Counted from the first letter of the stretch, positions 31,455-40,163 are shown. The stretch is 64,000 nt of DNA from Nocardioides baekrokdamisoli (GCF_003945325.1 NZ_AP019307.1:2418001-2482000); one strand, 5' to 3'. Notes: generated by a model not told the origin, from the letters alone. Program-made: numbers and translations.

Positions 31455-32117
31455 TCATGGCCCGTCTTGTCCGCCGCTTAGCTTTGCGGCCACCGAGGCT
31501 GGACACTCCATCATCCCGCCGCTCTGAGTCTCAAGTTGTGCGTAAGCGGATGTCGGTAGCTGCATTCCCATGACCTCCCATACCGGACCCTCGTTGTTGG
31601 GTGATTGGTTGGTGGCGGAGCCTTCTCCTGGGTTGCTGTTGCAGTTGGTCAAGGCTTGTTGTGATGCCGCTGACTCGAGCCCAAACGTGACGTTGCTCGT
31701 CCAGAAATGGGTCGTTCCACCCCGCTCGTCGAAGCTTCCGTCGGGCCGCATGCACTTGTAGACGAAGTCACCCCGAAAGTAACCACCTGAAGCGGCAAAC
31801 CAGGATCCGTCCTCGCGCCCCGACATGCCCGCTTCTTGCAGTGCACCGGTCGGGCAAATGATCTTGCCCAGCATCGCGGCTGCCGATGCCATCGTTGGGT
31901 AGGTGGCAGGAGGTGGCGTCGCCGAATCACCCGACGAAGAAGTAGCTGTAGGTGCGGGTTGCGCTCCCACGGAAGGCGGCATCGGCGACTGTGACTGCGC
32001 AGGCGGCCCATCGGCCCCGACGCTGTGGGTGACGATTGCTCGGCCGATCAGTACTCCGGCACCGCCGATGGCGCAGGTCGCCAAGATTGCGAGAACAATC
32101 GTCCACTGCTTCGTCAC
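31455..32117 (-). CDS. Single-pass membrane/secreted protein of unknown function
   Basis: 220 residues from GTG 32117, chosen because GGAGG precedes it by 8 nt. N-terminal helix VLAILATCAIGGAGVLIG (signal anchor), a Pro/Ser/Thr linker (PPAQSQSPMPPSVGAQPAPT), then an outer domain with cysteines in IICPTGAL, YKCMRPDG and NCNSNPGEG. Third gene of the insert on this strand. No family recognised. Confidence 0.75.
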   Translation of the reverse strand: MTKQWTIVLAILATCAIGGAGVLIGRAIVTHSVGADGPPAQSQSPMPPSVGAQPAPTATSSSGDSATPPPATYPTMASAAAMLGKIICPTGALQEAGMSGREDGSWFAASGGYFRGDFVYKCMRPDGSFDERGGTTHFWTSNVTFGLESAASQQALTNCNSNPGEGSATNQSPNNEGPVWEVMGMQLPTSAYAQLETQSGGMMECPASVAAKLSGGQDGP

Positions 32118-32427
32118 GTAGTTCGCCTCCACGCATCCGGCCCAACGAACCGCCCGCTCGGGCCGCATGGCGCACGATCTGTGGGCATATTGAATCAGGT
32201 TTCGGCCCTTGCGACAGAGCTTCGCCCACGCCCGTACCACCCGATAGAGATCAGCGCAGGTGTTGGGTTGGAATGGTCGACAGAGGCGTCAGAACGCGAT
32301 CTAGGCGAGTTTCAGCACCGCAGTGAATGACAGTCACAGGGATTTTCGCCGCGATCTGGCGGCGTTTGTGCAGGTCAGAGGCGGTTTTGGTGTCGACCAT
32401 GCCTGCCCATGTTGTTAAGACTTCTTC
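32118..32427. other. Non-coding right arm of the insertion
   Basis: 310 bases without a supportable gene. A CGCCGC/GCGGCG hairpin followed by TTTGTG lies near 32347-32369 and could be a weak terminator. A 48-codon minus-strand ORF starts near 32400 (MVDTKTASDLHKRRQIAA), with no ribosome site I trust. The segment ends at the GCAAG repeat. I found no good match to the left end in reverse complement. Confidence 0.5.
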
Positions 32428-32432
32428 GCAAG

Positions 32433-33086
32433 AGGCGCCTTGAGAAGGCCCTCGCGACCTTCCCGCACGAGGTCGAGGTTGTCTGGCGTTCGTACCAGCT
32501 CGACCCCGGGTCCCCGAAGGATGCCGTCGACACGGTCGGCGACTACCTCGGCCGCAAGTACGGCGGTGGCCCCGAGGCCGGGCGCGCGATGATCGATCGC
32601 GTCGAAGCTGTCGCGGCCGAGGAGGGCATGATCTGGCGACACAGCCAGTCGCTCCGTGTGAACACGCTCGACGCCCACCGCCTGCTGCACGCCGCGTTGG
32701 CCGACGGCGGGCCGAAACTCCAAGGCGACCTGAAGGAGGCGCTCCTCAAGGCGTACTTCGTCGACACCCGCAACGTGGCCGATCATGGCGTTCTGGCTGA
32801 GATTGCTGCCGAAGTCGGTCTCGATGCCGGTCGGATCCGAGAGGTTCTGGGTTCAGTGGTCTATACCGATGAGGTCTGGAACGACCAACAGACCGCGGCT
32901 TCCCTCGGTGCGACCGGGGTTCCGTTCTACGTCATCGATCGCGCCTACGGCATCGCCGGGGCCGAATCGGCCGAGGTCTTCAGCAACGTCCTCCGGCAGG
33001 CATGGGAGGCGTCCCACCCCAGCCTGCAGATGGTCCAGGCCGATGACAGTTGCGGTCCCGACGGATGCGTGGTGCCGCAGCGCTGA
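32433..33086 (+). pseudogene. 3' fragment of frnE/DsbA-family oxidoreductase
   Basis: Continues the gene begun at 28484. Residues RRLEKALATFPHEVEVVWRS and the later helix (QTAASLGATGVPFYVIDRAYGIAGA) give the DsbA helical insertion and the cis-Pro region (GVPF). A truncated ORF could start at ATG 32409 inside the insert, but it would lack the CPWC active site, so thiol oxidoreductase activity should be lost. The C-terminal SCGPDGC is usual for FrnE-like proteins. Confidence 0.9.
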
Positions 33087-33088
33087 GG

Positions 33089-33577
33089 TCAGCGGCGGTC
33101 ACGGCCGCCAAGTGACAGCAGGGCAGCCTCGATGGTGCTGCTCCGGCTCATCAGCACCAGCCTGGTCCGCCGGCCGTCGGCGTGCAGTTCGATCGCCCGG
33201 CGACCGCCAGCCATGGCCGCCGTCACGCTGAGGACAGGCCGCGGGAAGATGTCCGTAACGCTCCGAGCCCCCACGACGGCGCGGTGCCGACCCGAGACGA
33301 TCACCATCGAGTCGCTCACGACGACCAGAGCCTCGTCGTGCCTTCCGGAGCGGTTGACGCGGATGGCTGCCACGACGAACTCGACCCGGTCAGCACCTCG
33401 CGCCACGGCGTCGACGTGGCTGCGTAGGTCGTCGTAGCGTTCGCGGGCTGCGCGTACGTCCTCCGGATCGGAGGTCATCCGGCTCAGACCGTCGAATCCC
33501 TGCTCCATCAGTGCCGCCGACCAGTCGACCGAGGAGCCCACGCTCCTGGGCTGCGCGTTTGCGCGTTGATCACTCAT
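33089..33577 (-). CDS. Hypothetical protein
   Basis: 162 residues from ATG 33577, with GGGGGA before it. No signal or membrane helix is evident. The middle is rich in valine strands (DRVEFVVAAIRVNRSGR, EALVVVSDSMVIVSGRHRAVVG), suggestive of a PH-like or beta-rich domain, but I do not recognise a family. It is convergent with frnE, with only 2 bp between the stops. Confidence 0.65.
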   Translation of the reverse strand: MSDQRANAQPRSVGSSVDWSAALMEQGFDGLSRMTSDPEDVRAARERYDDLRSHVDAVARGADRVEFVVAAIRVNRSGRHDEALVVVSDSMVIVSGRHRAVVGARSVTDIFPRPVLSVTAAMAGGRRAIELHADGRRTRLVLMSRSSTIEAALLSLGGRDRR

Positions 33578-33736
33578 GGTTCCCCCGGACGTCATCGGGC
33601 TCTGCCCGAGGTGACCGTGAAACGATCCCGCATCGCCGGGGTCACAGGCGTCTCACCTTTTCGGGGGACGTGACAGACCGCACCCACATGGCGGACCGTC
33701 CGACGGGGTCGCAGGAACCTCAGCGATAGTGAGACT

Positions 33737-34306
33737 GTGAGCGCGCCGCCAGTAGTCCCCGAGATCGTCGCGCGGGCGTTCGACGTCTCGCGCCGGGCGG
33801 GATACGTGTCGTTCTGCCGCAACGAGACCGGACGCCTTCTGGCGACCCTCGCGGCGACTCGAGAGGGTCTCATGGCGGAGTTCGGCACGGGTACGGGCGT
33901 CGGTACGGCGTGGCTCCGGTCAGGCATCCGTCACGAGAAGTCCAGGATCGTCACCGCCGAGCGAGACCCGAGGCTTGCGCATGCTGCAGCCGAGATCTTC
34001 GAGGACGATCCGCTGGTCGACGTCCTCACCGCTGACTGGGAGGAACTGACCCACAAGGGTCCATACACGCTGCTCTTCCTCGACGCCGACGCGCCGGCAG
34101 CACTAGGCCTCGACACCATCGCCGACCTAGTCGAGTGCGGGGGACTGGTCGTCGTCGACGACCTGGCGCCGTCGGAGTCCTGGCCGCCAATGTCGTACGG
34201 ACGGGTCGACCCGATCCGCGAGGCATGGCTCACCGACGAACGCTGGACGGCCGCGGAGATCATGATCGCCGCCGACGCCTCGGTCCTGATCGCCACCCGC
34301 GCCTGA
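33737..34306 (+). CDS. Class I SAM-dependent O-methyltransferase-like protein
   Basis: 189 residues from GTG 33737. The SAM loop is MAEFGTGTGVGTAWL, the acidic residue ends the next strand in IVTAERDPRLA, and LLFLDADAPAA and LVVVDDLAP complete the Rossmann fold. The style is that of O-methyltransferase family 3. Target unknown. It ends 74 bp before the leuB leader. Confidence 0.82.
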   Translation: MSAPPVVPEIVARAFDVSRRAGYVSFCRNETGRLLATLAATREGLMAEFGTGTGVGTAWLRSGIRHEKSRIVTAERDPRLAHAAAEIFEDDPLVDVLTADWEELTHKGPYTLLFLDADAPAALGLDTIADLVECGGLVVVDDLAPSESWPPMSYGRVDPIREAWLTDERWTAAEIMIAADASVLIATRA

Positions 34307-34380
34307 TCTGTGGAGCAGTCCTCCGCTGTATCCGCACACGACGGTGGCGGCTCTGAGGATTGAGCCGTACCATTCCTGAT

Positions 34381-34431
34381 ATGCGCGCCGTGCTTCTCGT
34401 AGTAAGCGGCCGCGGCGGGGCCCGGAACTGA
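34381..34431 (+). CDS. leuB leader peptide (Val-Leu-Leu-Val-Val)
   Basis: A 16-residue [19 protein letters not shown]. The control run is GTG CTT CTC GTA GTA. A TACCAT box at 34368-34373 lies 7 nt before ATG. Three short stems follow (34442-34498). Leu and Val codons fit the leucine pathway gene leuB, 249 bp downstream of its stop. Confidence 0.7.
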   Translation: MRAVLLVVSGRGGARN

Positions 34432-34441
34432 TTCCGAGAGG

Positions 34442-34498
34442 CCACCCCCGTCGCGGTGGTCTGGCGTTCCCGAACGCCCCATGGTTCGTCCCACGAAC
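34442..34498 (+). promoter_or_regulatory. Competing stems after the leuB leader
   Basis: CCACC/GGTGG (34442-34459), GGCGTTC/GAACGCC (34463-34478) and GTTCGT/ACGAAC (34484-34498). The GAAC/GTTC words of the second and third stem can cross-pair, which is what a switch needs. There is no T-run, so if this regulates, it acts through Rho or translation rather than an intrinsic terminator. Confidence 0.5.
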
Positions 34499-34539
34499 TC
34501 GCTGGCTTCTCACCTCAGAGACAAGCCAAGGACGATCCG

Positions 34540-34668
34540 ATGCCCAACACGCTCACCCACGCTTCCGACAAGCACCGCACCGACTCCCGCACCGACTGGG
34601 GACCGCACGCCGAGTACGACCCCGACGCCCATTGGGACGCGGCCGATGTGCGCCCGGACGACAACTAA
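34540..34668 (+). CDS. Small hydrophilic ORF (42 aa) before leuB
   Basis: [20 protein letters not shown] then [22 protein letters not shown]; highly charged, three Trp-Asp words, with AAGGACG upstream. It lies between the leader peptide and leuB (11 bp to ATG 34680). It may be real and co-transcribed; I recognise no family. Confidence 0.5.
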   Translation: MPNTLTHASDKHRTDSRTDWGPHAEYDPDAHWDAADVRPDDN

Positions 34669-34679
34669 TCTTGCGTCCC

Positions 34680-35726
34680 ATGACCACCCACAAGCTTGCT
34701 GTCATCCCCGGCGACGGCATTGGCCCGGAGGTGACCGCCGAAGCACTCAAGGTGCTCGAGGCTGCGTCCCCGGTCCAGTTCGAGAAGACGACGTACGACC
34801 TCGGCGCGGAGCGCTACCTGCGCACCGGTGAGGTGCTCCCGCAGAGTGTCCTGGACGAGGTTCGTACGCAGGACGCGATCATGCTCGGCGCGGTCGGCGG
34901 CAAGCCGAACGACCCGAACCTGCCCCCGGGCATCCTCGAGCGCGGGCTGCTGCTCAAGCTTCGCTTCGAGCTCGACCACTACGTGAACCTGCGCCCGAGT
35001 AAGCTCTTCCCGGGCGCGGTCTCGCCGCTCTCGGACGCCGTCCTCGGCAAGGGCGAGATCGACTTCGTCGTCGTCCGTGAGGGCACCGAGGGTCTCTACA
35101 CCGGCAACGGCGGTGCGATGCGCGTCGGTACGCCGCACGAGGTCGCCACTGAGGTCTCGATCAACACTGCGTTCGGTGTGGAGCGGGTCGTACGCGACGC
35201 GTTCAACCGCGCCCAGCGTCGTCCAGCCAAGTTGCTCACCCTGGTCCACAAGACCAACGTCCTGGTCAACGCCGGCGGCGTCTGGTGGCGCATCGTGCAG
35301 GAGGTGGCCAAGGAGTTCCCCGAGGTCACGGTCGACTACCTGCACATCGATGCCGTGATGATCTTCATGGTCACCGACCCGGCGCGCTTCGACGTGATCG
35401 TCACCGACAACATCTTCGGTGACATCATCACCGACCTGGCGGCTGCCATCACCGGCGGCATCGGCCTCGCGGCGTCGGGCAACGTGAACCCGGACCGCAC
35501 CACGCCGTCGATGTTCGAGCCGGTGCACGGCTCGGCCCCGGACATCGCCGGTCAGCAGAAGGCTGACCCGACCGCAGCGATCCTGTCGGCCGCCCTCCTG
35601 CTCGACCACCTCGGTTACTCCGATGCGGCCGCCAGGATCGACGCTGCGGTCCTCAAGGACCTCGAGACCCGCACCGGTACGCGATCGACGGCCGAAATCG
35701 GTGACGCGATCACGTCTTTGATCTAG
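34680..35726 (+). CDS. leuB: 3-Isopropylmalate dehydrogenase
   Basis: 348 residues. It oxidises and decarboxylates 3-isopropylmalate with NAD+ in leucine synthesis; enzymes of this type may also act on 3-methylmalate in the citramalate route to isoleucine, which fits cimA nearby (inference). Seen: [47 protein letters not shown], and [20 protein letters not shown] box (34666-34671) lies 8 nt before ATG, so a leaderless message is likely. leuCD and leuA are not in the window. Confidence 0.97.
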   Translation: MTTHKLAVIPGDGIGPEVTAEALKVLEAASPVQFEKTTYDLGAERYLRTGEVLPQSVLDEVRTQDAIMLGAVGGKPNDPNLPPGILERGLLLKLRFELDHYVNLRPSKLFPGAVSPLSDAVLGKGEIDFVVVREGTEGLYTGNGGAMRVGTPHEVATEVSINTAFGVERVVRDAFNRAQRRPAKLLTLVHKTNVLVNAGGVWWRIVQEVAKEFPEVTVDYLHIDAVMIFMVTDPARFDVIVTDNIFGDIITDLAAAITGGIGLAASGNVNPDRTTPSMFEPVHGSAPDIAGQQKADPTAAILSAALLLDHLGYSDAAARIDAAVLKDLETRTGTRSTAEIGDAITSLI

Positions 35727-35755
35727 TACTTCCCTCATCTGACAGGCTGGACCCC

Positions 35756-36850
35756 ATGGACACTGCGCCGATGAACATCGTGGTCACCCAGAACCCGAAC
35801 CCGGTCAGCGACGAGAAGTTGGCCGAGATCCTGGCGGACCCGGGCTTCGGCGTGCACTTCACCGACCACATGTTCCTGGTCGAGTGGACGCCGGACGCCG
35901 GCTGGCACAACGCCCGGGTGGAGCCGTACGGTCCGCTCTCGCTGGACCCGGCGACCGCCGTGCTGCACTACGCCCAGGAGACGTTCGAGGGGCTGAAGGC
36001 GTACCGCCACGAGGACGGCACCATCTGGGGTTTCCGACCGGAGAAGAACGCGCAGCGACTGGCGCGTTCCTCGCGACGCCTGGCGTTCCCGGAGCTGTCC
36101 GACGAGGACTTCCTCGCCGCCGTCGAGGCGCTGGTAAAGGCCGACGAGCGTTGGGTGCCGATGGCGTCCGAGGGTGACGAGAAGTCGCTCTACCTGCGTC
36201 CGTTCATGTTCGCCTCCGAGACGTTCCTCGGCGTCCGCGCCAGCCAGCACGTCACCTTCATGGTGATCGCATCGCCTGCCGGTGCGTACTTCAAGGGCGG
36301 CGTGAAGCCGGTCAAGCTCTGGCTGTCCTCGGACTACACCCGTGCGGGTCGCGGCGGCATGGGTGCTGCCAAGACCGGTGGCAACTACGCCTCGTCCCTG
36401 GTCGCCCAGCAGGAGGCGTACGCCAAGGGCTGCGACCAGGTCGTGTTCCTCGACGTCCCGGAAGCCAAGTGGATCGAAGAGCTCGGCGGGATGAACATCT
36501 TCTTCGTCTTCAAGGACGGTCATCTGGCCACCCCGGAGACGAGCGGGACGATCCTCGAGGGCATCACCCGCGCCAGCCTCATCGAGGCTGCGCGCGCTGC
36601 CGGCCACGAGGTCCAGGAGCGTCCGATCTCGATCGACGAGTGGCGCGACGGTGTCTCCTCCGGTGAGATCACCGAGATCTTCGCCTGCGGCACGGCCGCC
36701 GTGGTGACGCCGGTCGGAGAGTTGGTGTGGGACGGCGGTTCGGTGAAGACCGAGCAGGGTCCGGTGACGACCGCCCTGCGCAAGGCACTCGTCGACATCC
36801 AGTTCGGTCGCGCTGTCGACTCCTTCGGCTGGACCCGCCGCCTCGTCTGA
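35756..36850 (+). CDS. ilvE: Branched-chain amino acid aminotransferase
   Basis: 364 residues. Fold-type IV PLP enzyme doing the last step of valine, leucine and isoleucine synthesis. The PLP lysine is in GAAKTGGNYASSL; EIFACGTAAVVTPVG binds the cofactor phosphate. Start could be ATG 35756 or 35771; the family length favours the first. It begins 29 bp after leuB and is likely co-transcribed. Confidence 0.96.
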   Translation: MDTAPMNIVVTQNPNPVSDEKLAEILADPGFGVHFTDHMFLVEWTPDAGWHNARVEPYGPLSLDPATAVLHYAQETFEGLKAYRHEDGTIWGFRPEKNAQRLARSSRRLAFPELSDEDFLAAVEALVKADERWVPMASEGDEKSLYLRPFMFASETFLGVRASQHVTFMVIASPAGAYFKGGVKPVKLWLSSDYTRAGRGGMGAAKTGGNYASSLVAQQEAYAKGCDQVVFLDVPEAKWIEELGGMNIFFVFKDGHLATPETSGTILEGITRASLIEAARAAGHEVQERPISIDEWRDGVSSGEITEIFACGTAAVVTPVGELVWDGGSVKTEQGPVTTALRKALVDIQFGRAVDSFGWTRRLV

Positions 36851-36914
36851 CCACGGCGGTCGGCCGACCTCAGGGTCCAGTGATCTGGGCCCGGAGCGCA
36901 TTACGCTCGACGGC

Positions 36915-38426
36915 GTGGAGAGCGTGCCGACGACCCGTGTGACGGTGCCGCGCGCCTCCGCAGGCCCGGCAGTCCCACCAGTGCCGGGCTACACCGTGGT
37001 CTCACCGCTCGGCGAGGGCGGCATGGGTGTCGTCTACCTCGCCCGCCGCGACTCCACCGGGGAGCGGCTCTCGCTCAAGATCCTGCGTACGAACGTCGTC
37101 GGGGACGACGAAGGACGCCAGCGCCTGGCTCGGGAGGTCGCGACCCTGTCGCGGATCCGGTCGCCCTGGGTTGCCGAGATCGTCGACGCCGATCCGTGGG
37201 GCAAGGTCGCCTACGTCGCAACCCGGTACGTCCCCGGGCAGCCGCTGCACGATCACGTGGTCGACCGCGGCCCGCTGCGCGGCGACGATCTCTACCAACT
37301 GGCCGGAGGGCTGGCCGAGGGGATCGCGGCCTGTCACGCGGTCGGCATCCTGCACCGCGACGTGAAGCCTTCGAACGTCGTGATGGAGGGCCGCAACCCG
37401 GTCCTGATCGACTTCGGCCTGGCCCGCTCGGATGCCGATCCGCGACTCACCCAGGTCGGTCTGCTGCTCGGCACGCCTGGCTACCTCCCGCCGGAGATCC
37501 TGTCCGGCGAGGACGCCACTCCCGCCACCGATGTGCACTCGTGGGCCGCGACGGTTCTGTTCGCGGCGACCGGTCGGCCGCCGTTCGGCGGGGGAGACGC
37601 CTCAGTGGTGCTCACGCGTACGCGCGCCGGCGAGGCGGACCTCGACGGGGTCGCCCAGCCACTGCGTGCTGTGCTGACCGGAGCCCTGGATCCGGACCCG
37701 CTCCGGCGCCCGACGCTGAATGCGATCCGCAACTGGCTCCGTGACCCGACCGGTCCGCTCCCGGTAGCGGCCCCTCAGACCGCTGTGATGTCGGTCGGGC
37801 CGGTCGTCCACCCGGCTGCGGTGCCCCTGCCCGAAGGCCCACCGCCGACCACCTATGCAGGCGGCACCGGGTTCCGTGTCCTCGTGCTCGGCCTCGCCCT
37901 GGTCGCTCTCATCGGCGCCGCCGCCGGCGCATTTCCCGTCCTGACCGGCCTCGTCCTTGTCGTTGCCACGGTGGTGCTTCGCGGCGCCTGGCGCGGCTCG
38001 TACGTCCGCGCGCAGGCACGTGCGGCGCGTGGTCACCGATGGTGGGACGGGCCGCGGATGGTGCTCGGGGCGCCGGTGGACATGGTGGCCACGCTCCCCA
38101 AGACGTTGGGTCTGGTGGCGTGGGCCAGCGGCGTCGTGATCGCAGAGGCTCTCGTTTGCTACTCGCTCGCCGTCCCGATCAGGTGGGCGCTGACCGTCGG
38201 CGGGTTGGTGGCGGCTCTGACGCTGGCCATCGGTCCTGGAGCGGCCGGCGTACGCACTCCGCTGCGCGCGATGACGCGGTCCGCCAACGCTCGCTGGCAG
38301 CCGTGGTTCGCCCTGCTGGCCGTCGTCTTCGCGGCCGCGATCGGTCTGCTCCTCGTGGCCGACTACCGCGGCCCGTCGTACGTACCGTGGCCTGTCGGCT
38401 GGCACGTGCCGTTCCTCCGCCGCTGA
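36915..38426 (+). CDS. Membrane-anchored Hanks-type Ser/Thr protein kinase
   Basis: 503 residues. Kinase core about 25-285: LGEGGMGVVYLA (glycine loop), Lys in LSLKILRT, catalytic loop GILHRDVKPSNVVM, DFG in VLIDFGLARSD and GTPGYLPPE. All catalytic residues are present. The C-terminal 200 residues have about five membrane helices (FRVLVLGLALVALIGAAAG, LTGLVLVVATVVL, LVAWASGVVIAEALVCY, WALTVGGLVAALTLAIG, WFALLAVVFAAAIGLLLV), so no outer sensor domain is seen. A TACGCT box is 7 nt before GTG. It sits between two branched-chain genes. Confidence 0.93.
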   Translation: MESVPTTRVTVPRASAGPAVPPVPGYTVVSPLGEGGMGVVYLARRDSTGERLSLKILRTNVVGDDEGRQRLAREVATLSRIRSPWVAEIVDADPWGKVAYVATRYVPGQPLHDHVVDRGPLRGDDLYQLAGGLAEGIAACHAVGILHRDVKPSNVVMEGRNPVLIDFGLARSDADPRLTQVGLLLGTPGYLPPEILSGEDATPATDVHSWAATVLFAATGRPPFGGGDASVVLTRTRAGEADLDGVAQPLRAVLTGALDPDPLRRPTLNAIRNWLRDPTGPLPVAAPQTAVMSVGPVVHPAAVPLPEGPPPTTYAGGTGFRVLVLGLALVALIGAAAGAFPVLTGLVLVVATVVLRGAWRGSYVRAQARAARGHRWWDGPRMVLGAPVDMVATLPKTLGLVAWASGVVIAEALVCYSLAVPIRWALTVGGLVAALTLAIGPGAAGVRTPLRAMTRSANARWQPWFALLAVVFAAAIGLLLVADYRGPSYVPWPVGWHVPFLRR

Positions 38427-38458
38427 AGCCGACCCGTGGATCGGCTAGAGTGGCTCGC

Positions 38459-38503
38459 ATGGCGATCTCGATCATCATTAACAAGCGCGTTGCGTCCTGC
38501 TGA
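38459..38503 (+). CDS. cimA leader peptide (four Ile codons)
   Basis: A 14-residue ORF, MAISIIINKRVASC. The codons ATC TCG ATC ATC ATT give Ile-Ser-Ile-Ile-Ile. A TAGAGT box at 38446-38451 is 7 nt before ATG. A strong terminator follows 22 bp after its stop. Isoleucine is the end product of the citramalate pathway, so the codons match the gene. Confidence 0.82.
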   Translation: MAISIIINKRVASC

Positions 38504-38525
38504 CTGAGCACGACACAGCGCGCCA

Positions 38526-38552
38526 CCTCTCGTACCCGCGAGAGGTTTTTTT
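38526..38552 (+). terminator. Intrinsic terminator of the cimA attenuator
   Basis: CCTCTCG (38526-38532) pairs with CGAGAGG (38539-38545) over a 6-nt loop and is followed by seven T (38546-38552). It ends just before cimA. An upstream GCGCG (38485-38489) could pair with CGCGC (38519-38523) and so affect the stem. Confidence 0.85.
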
Positions 38553-38585
38553 GTGCCCCGACCAAGAACCGAGCTGAAGAGATCC

Positions 38586-40154
38586 ATGGACAACTTCCAC
38601 GTCTACGACACCACCCTGCGCGACGGCGCGCAGCAGGAGGGCTTGAACCTCACCGTCGCGGACAAGCTCGCCATTGCGCGCCACCTCGACGGGCTCGGGG
38701 TGGGATTCATCGAAGGCGGTTGGCCGGGCGCGAACCCCAAGGACACCGAGTTCTTCCGCCGCGCCCAGCAGGAGCTCCAACTCCAGCACGCACAGCTTGC
38801 CGCCTTCGGAGCGACTCGTCGGGCCGGGGTCAAGGCAGCGGATGACCCGCTGGTCGCCGCGTTGCGTGACAGCGGCGCCGGTGTCGTGACCCTGGTCGCG
38901 AAGTCGCACGACCGGCACGTCGAGCTCGCGCTCCGGACCACGCTGGAGGAGAACCTCGCGATGGTCCGTGACACCGTGAGCCACCTGCGTGCGGAGGGCC
39001 AGCGGGTGTTCCTCGACGCGGAGCACTTCTTCGACGGCTACCGCGACAACCGGGCGTACGCGCTGGAAGTGCTTTCGACGGCGTTCGAGGCCGGTGCGGA
39101 GATTGCCGCGCTGTGCGACACCAACGGCGGCATGCTTCCGGGCTGGATCCAGGACGTCGTCAACGACGTGATCGAGTCAACCGGCGTACGCGTCGGCATC
39201 CACTGCCACAACGACACCGGCTGTGCGGTCGCCAACACGCTGGCGGCCGTGGACGCCGGGGCGACCCATGTCCAGGGAACCATCAACGGCTACGGCGAGC
39301 GCACCGGGAACGCGGATCTGATCGCCGTGGTCGCGAACCTCGAACTGAAGCTCGGCCGCGACGTGCTCCCTGCGGGGCTGCTGCGTGAGGCGACGCGTAC
39401 GGCGCACGCCATCGCCGAGGTCACGAATGTGCCGCCGGCATCGCGTCAGCCGTACGTGGGTTCGTCGGCGTTCGCTCACAAGGCAGGTCTGCACGCCTCG
39501 GCGATCAAGGTCGACCCGATGCTCTACCAGCACATGGACCCGATCGAGGTCGGCAATGACATGCGGTTGCTGGTCTCCGACATGGCCGGCAAGGCGTCGA
39601 TCGAGCTCAAGGGTCGCGAGCTGGGCTACGACCTCGCTGAGCATCCGCAGACCGTCGCGCGCGTGACGGCGAAGGTCAAGGAGATGGAGGCCCGCGGCTA
39701 CACCTTCGAGGCGGCCGATGCGTCGTTCGAGTTGATGCTGCTGGAGGAGGTCGAGGGCACCCGGCCGTCGTTCTTCACGGTCGAGTCGTGGCGGGTCATC
39801 TCCGAGTCGCGCGCCGTGGGTGAGGAGACCGAGGCGACCGTCAAGGTGCATGCCGGCGGTCAGCGGTATGTCGTCACCGGCGAAGGCAATGGTCCGGTGA
39901 ACGCGCTGGACTCGGCGCTGCGTCGGGCGATCGCACGGGCGTTCCCGGCCGTCGCCGAGTTCGAACTCACCGACTACAAGGTCCGGCTGTACGACGACGG
40001 TCACGGCACTGACGCCAAGACGCGCGTTCTCATCGAGACAACGGATGGCGACACCTCCTGGGTCACTGTCGGCGTGGGCGAGAACGTCATTCAGGCGTCC
40101 TTCGAGGCGCTCGTGGACGGTTTGACGTTCGGTCTCTGGCGACACCAGAAGTGA
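38586..40154 (+). CDS. cimA: Citramalate synthase
   Basis: 522 residues. Condenses pyruvate and acetyl-CoA to (R)-citramalate, the threonine-independent route to isoleucine. Seen: YDTTLRDGAQQEGLNLTVAD, FIEGGWPGANPKDTEFF, metal HxH in GIHCHNDTGCAVANTL, and a C-terminal LeuA-type regulatory domain (about 390-522). The GWPGANPKD word is that of the TIGR00977-type CimA rather than LeuA (2-isopropylmalate synthase). I take ATG 38586; an earlier GTG 38553 abuts the terminator T-run. Confidence 0.93.
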   Translation: MDNFHVYDTTLRDGAQQEGLNLTVADKLAIARHLDGLGVGFIEGGWPGANPKDTEFFRRAQQELQLQHAQLAAFGATRRAGVKAADDPLVAALRDSGAGVVTLVAKSHDRHVELALRTTLEENLAMVRDTVSHLRAEGQRVFLDAEHFFDGYRDNRAYALEVLSTAFEAGAEIAALCDTNGGMLPGWIQDVVNDVIESTGVRVGIHCHNDTGCAVANTLAAVDAGATHVQGTINGYGERTGNADLIAVVANLELKLGRDVLPAGLLREATRTAHAIAEVTNVPPASRQPYVGSSAFAHKAGLHASAIKVDPMLYQHMDPIEVGNDMRLLVSDMAGKASIELKGRELGYDLAEHPQTVARVTAKVKEMEARGYTFEAADASFELMLLEEVEGTRPSFFTVESWRVISESRAVGEETEATVKVHAGGQRYVVTGEGNGPVNALDSALRRAIARAFPAVAEFELTDYKVRLYDDGHGTDAKTRVLIETTDGDTSWVTVGVGENVIQASFEALVDGLTFGLWRHQK

Positions 40155-40163
40155 CATCGGCAG

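Larger units (their letters stand above)
28538..32427. mobile_element. 3,890-bp insertion in frnE with 5-bp target duplication
   Basis: The segment sits between the two halves of frnE, flanked by GCAAG on both sides. It carries three small genes on the minus strand (one broken) and one IS3-family element. It has no recognisable transposase besides that nested IS, and I find no clear inverted repeats at its ends. Its interior without the IS and one 4-bp copy would be 2,556 bp. 28538-28744 holds no gene I can support. Confidence 0.85.

Noticed and set aside
32398..32427. Terminal inverted repeats of the 3.9 kb insert
   Set aside because: Only scattered short matches between the two ends; not good enough to claim.
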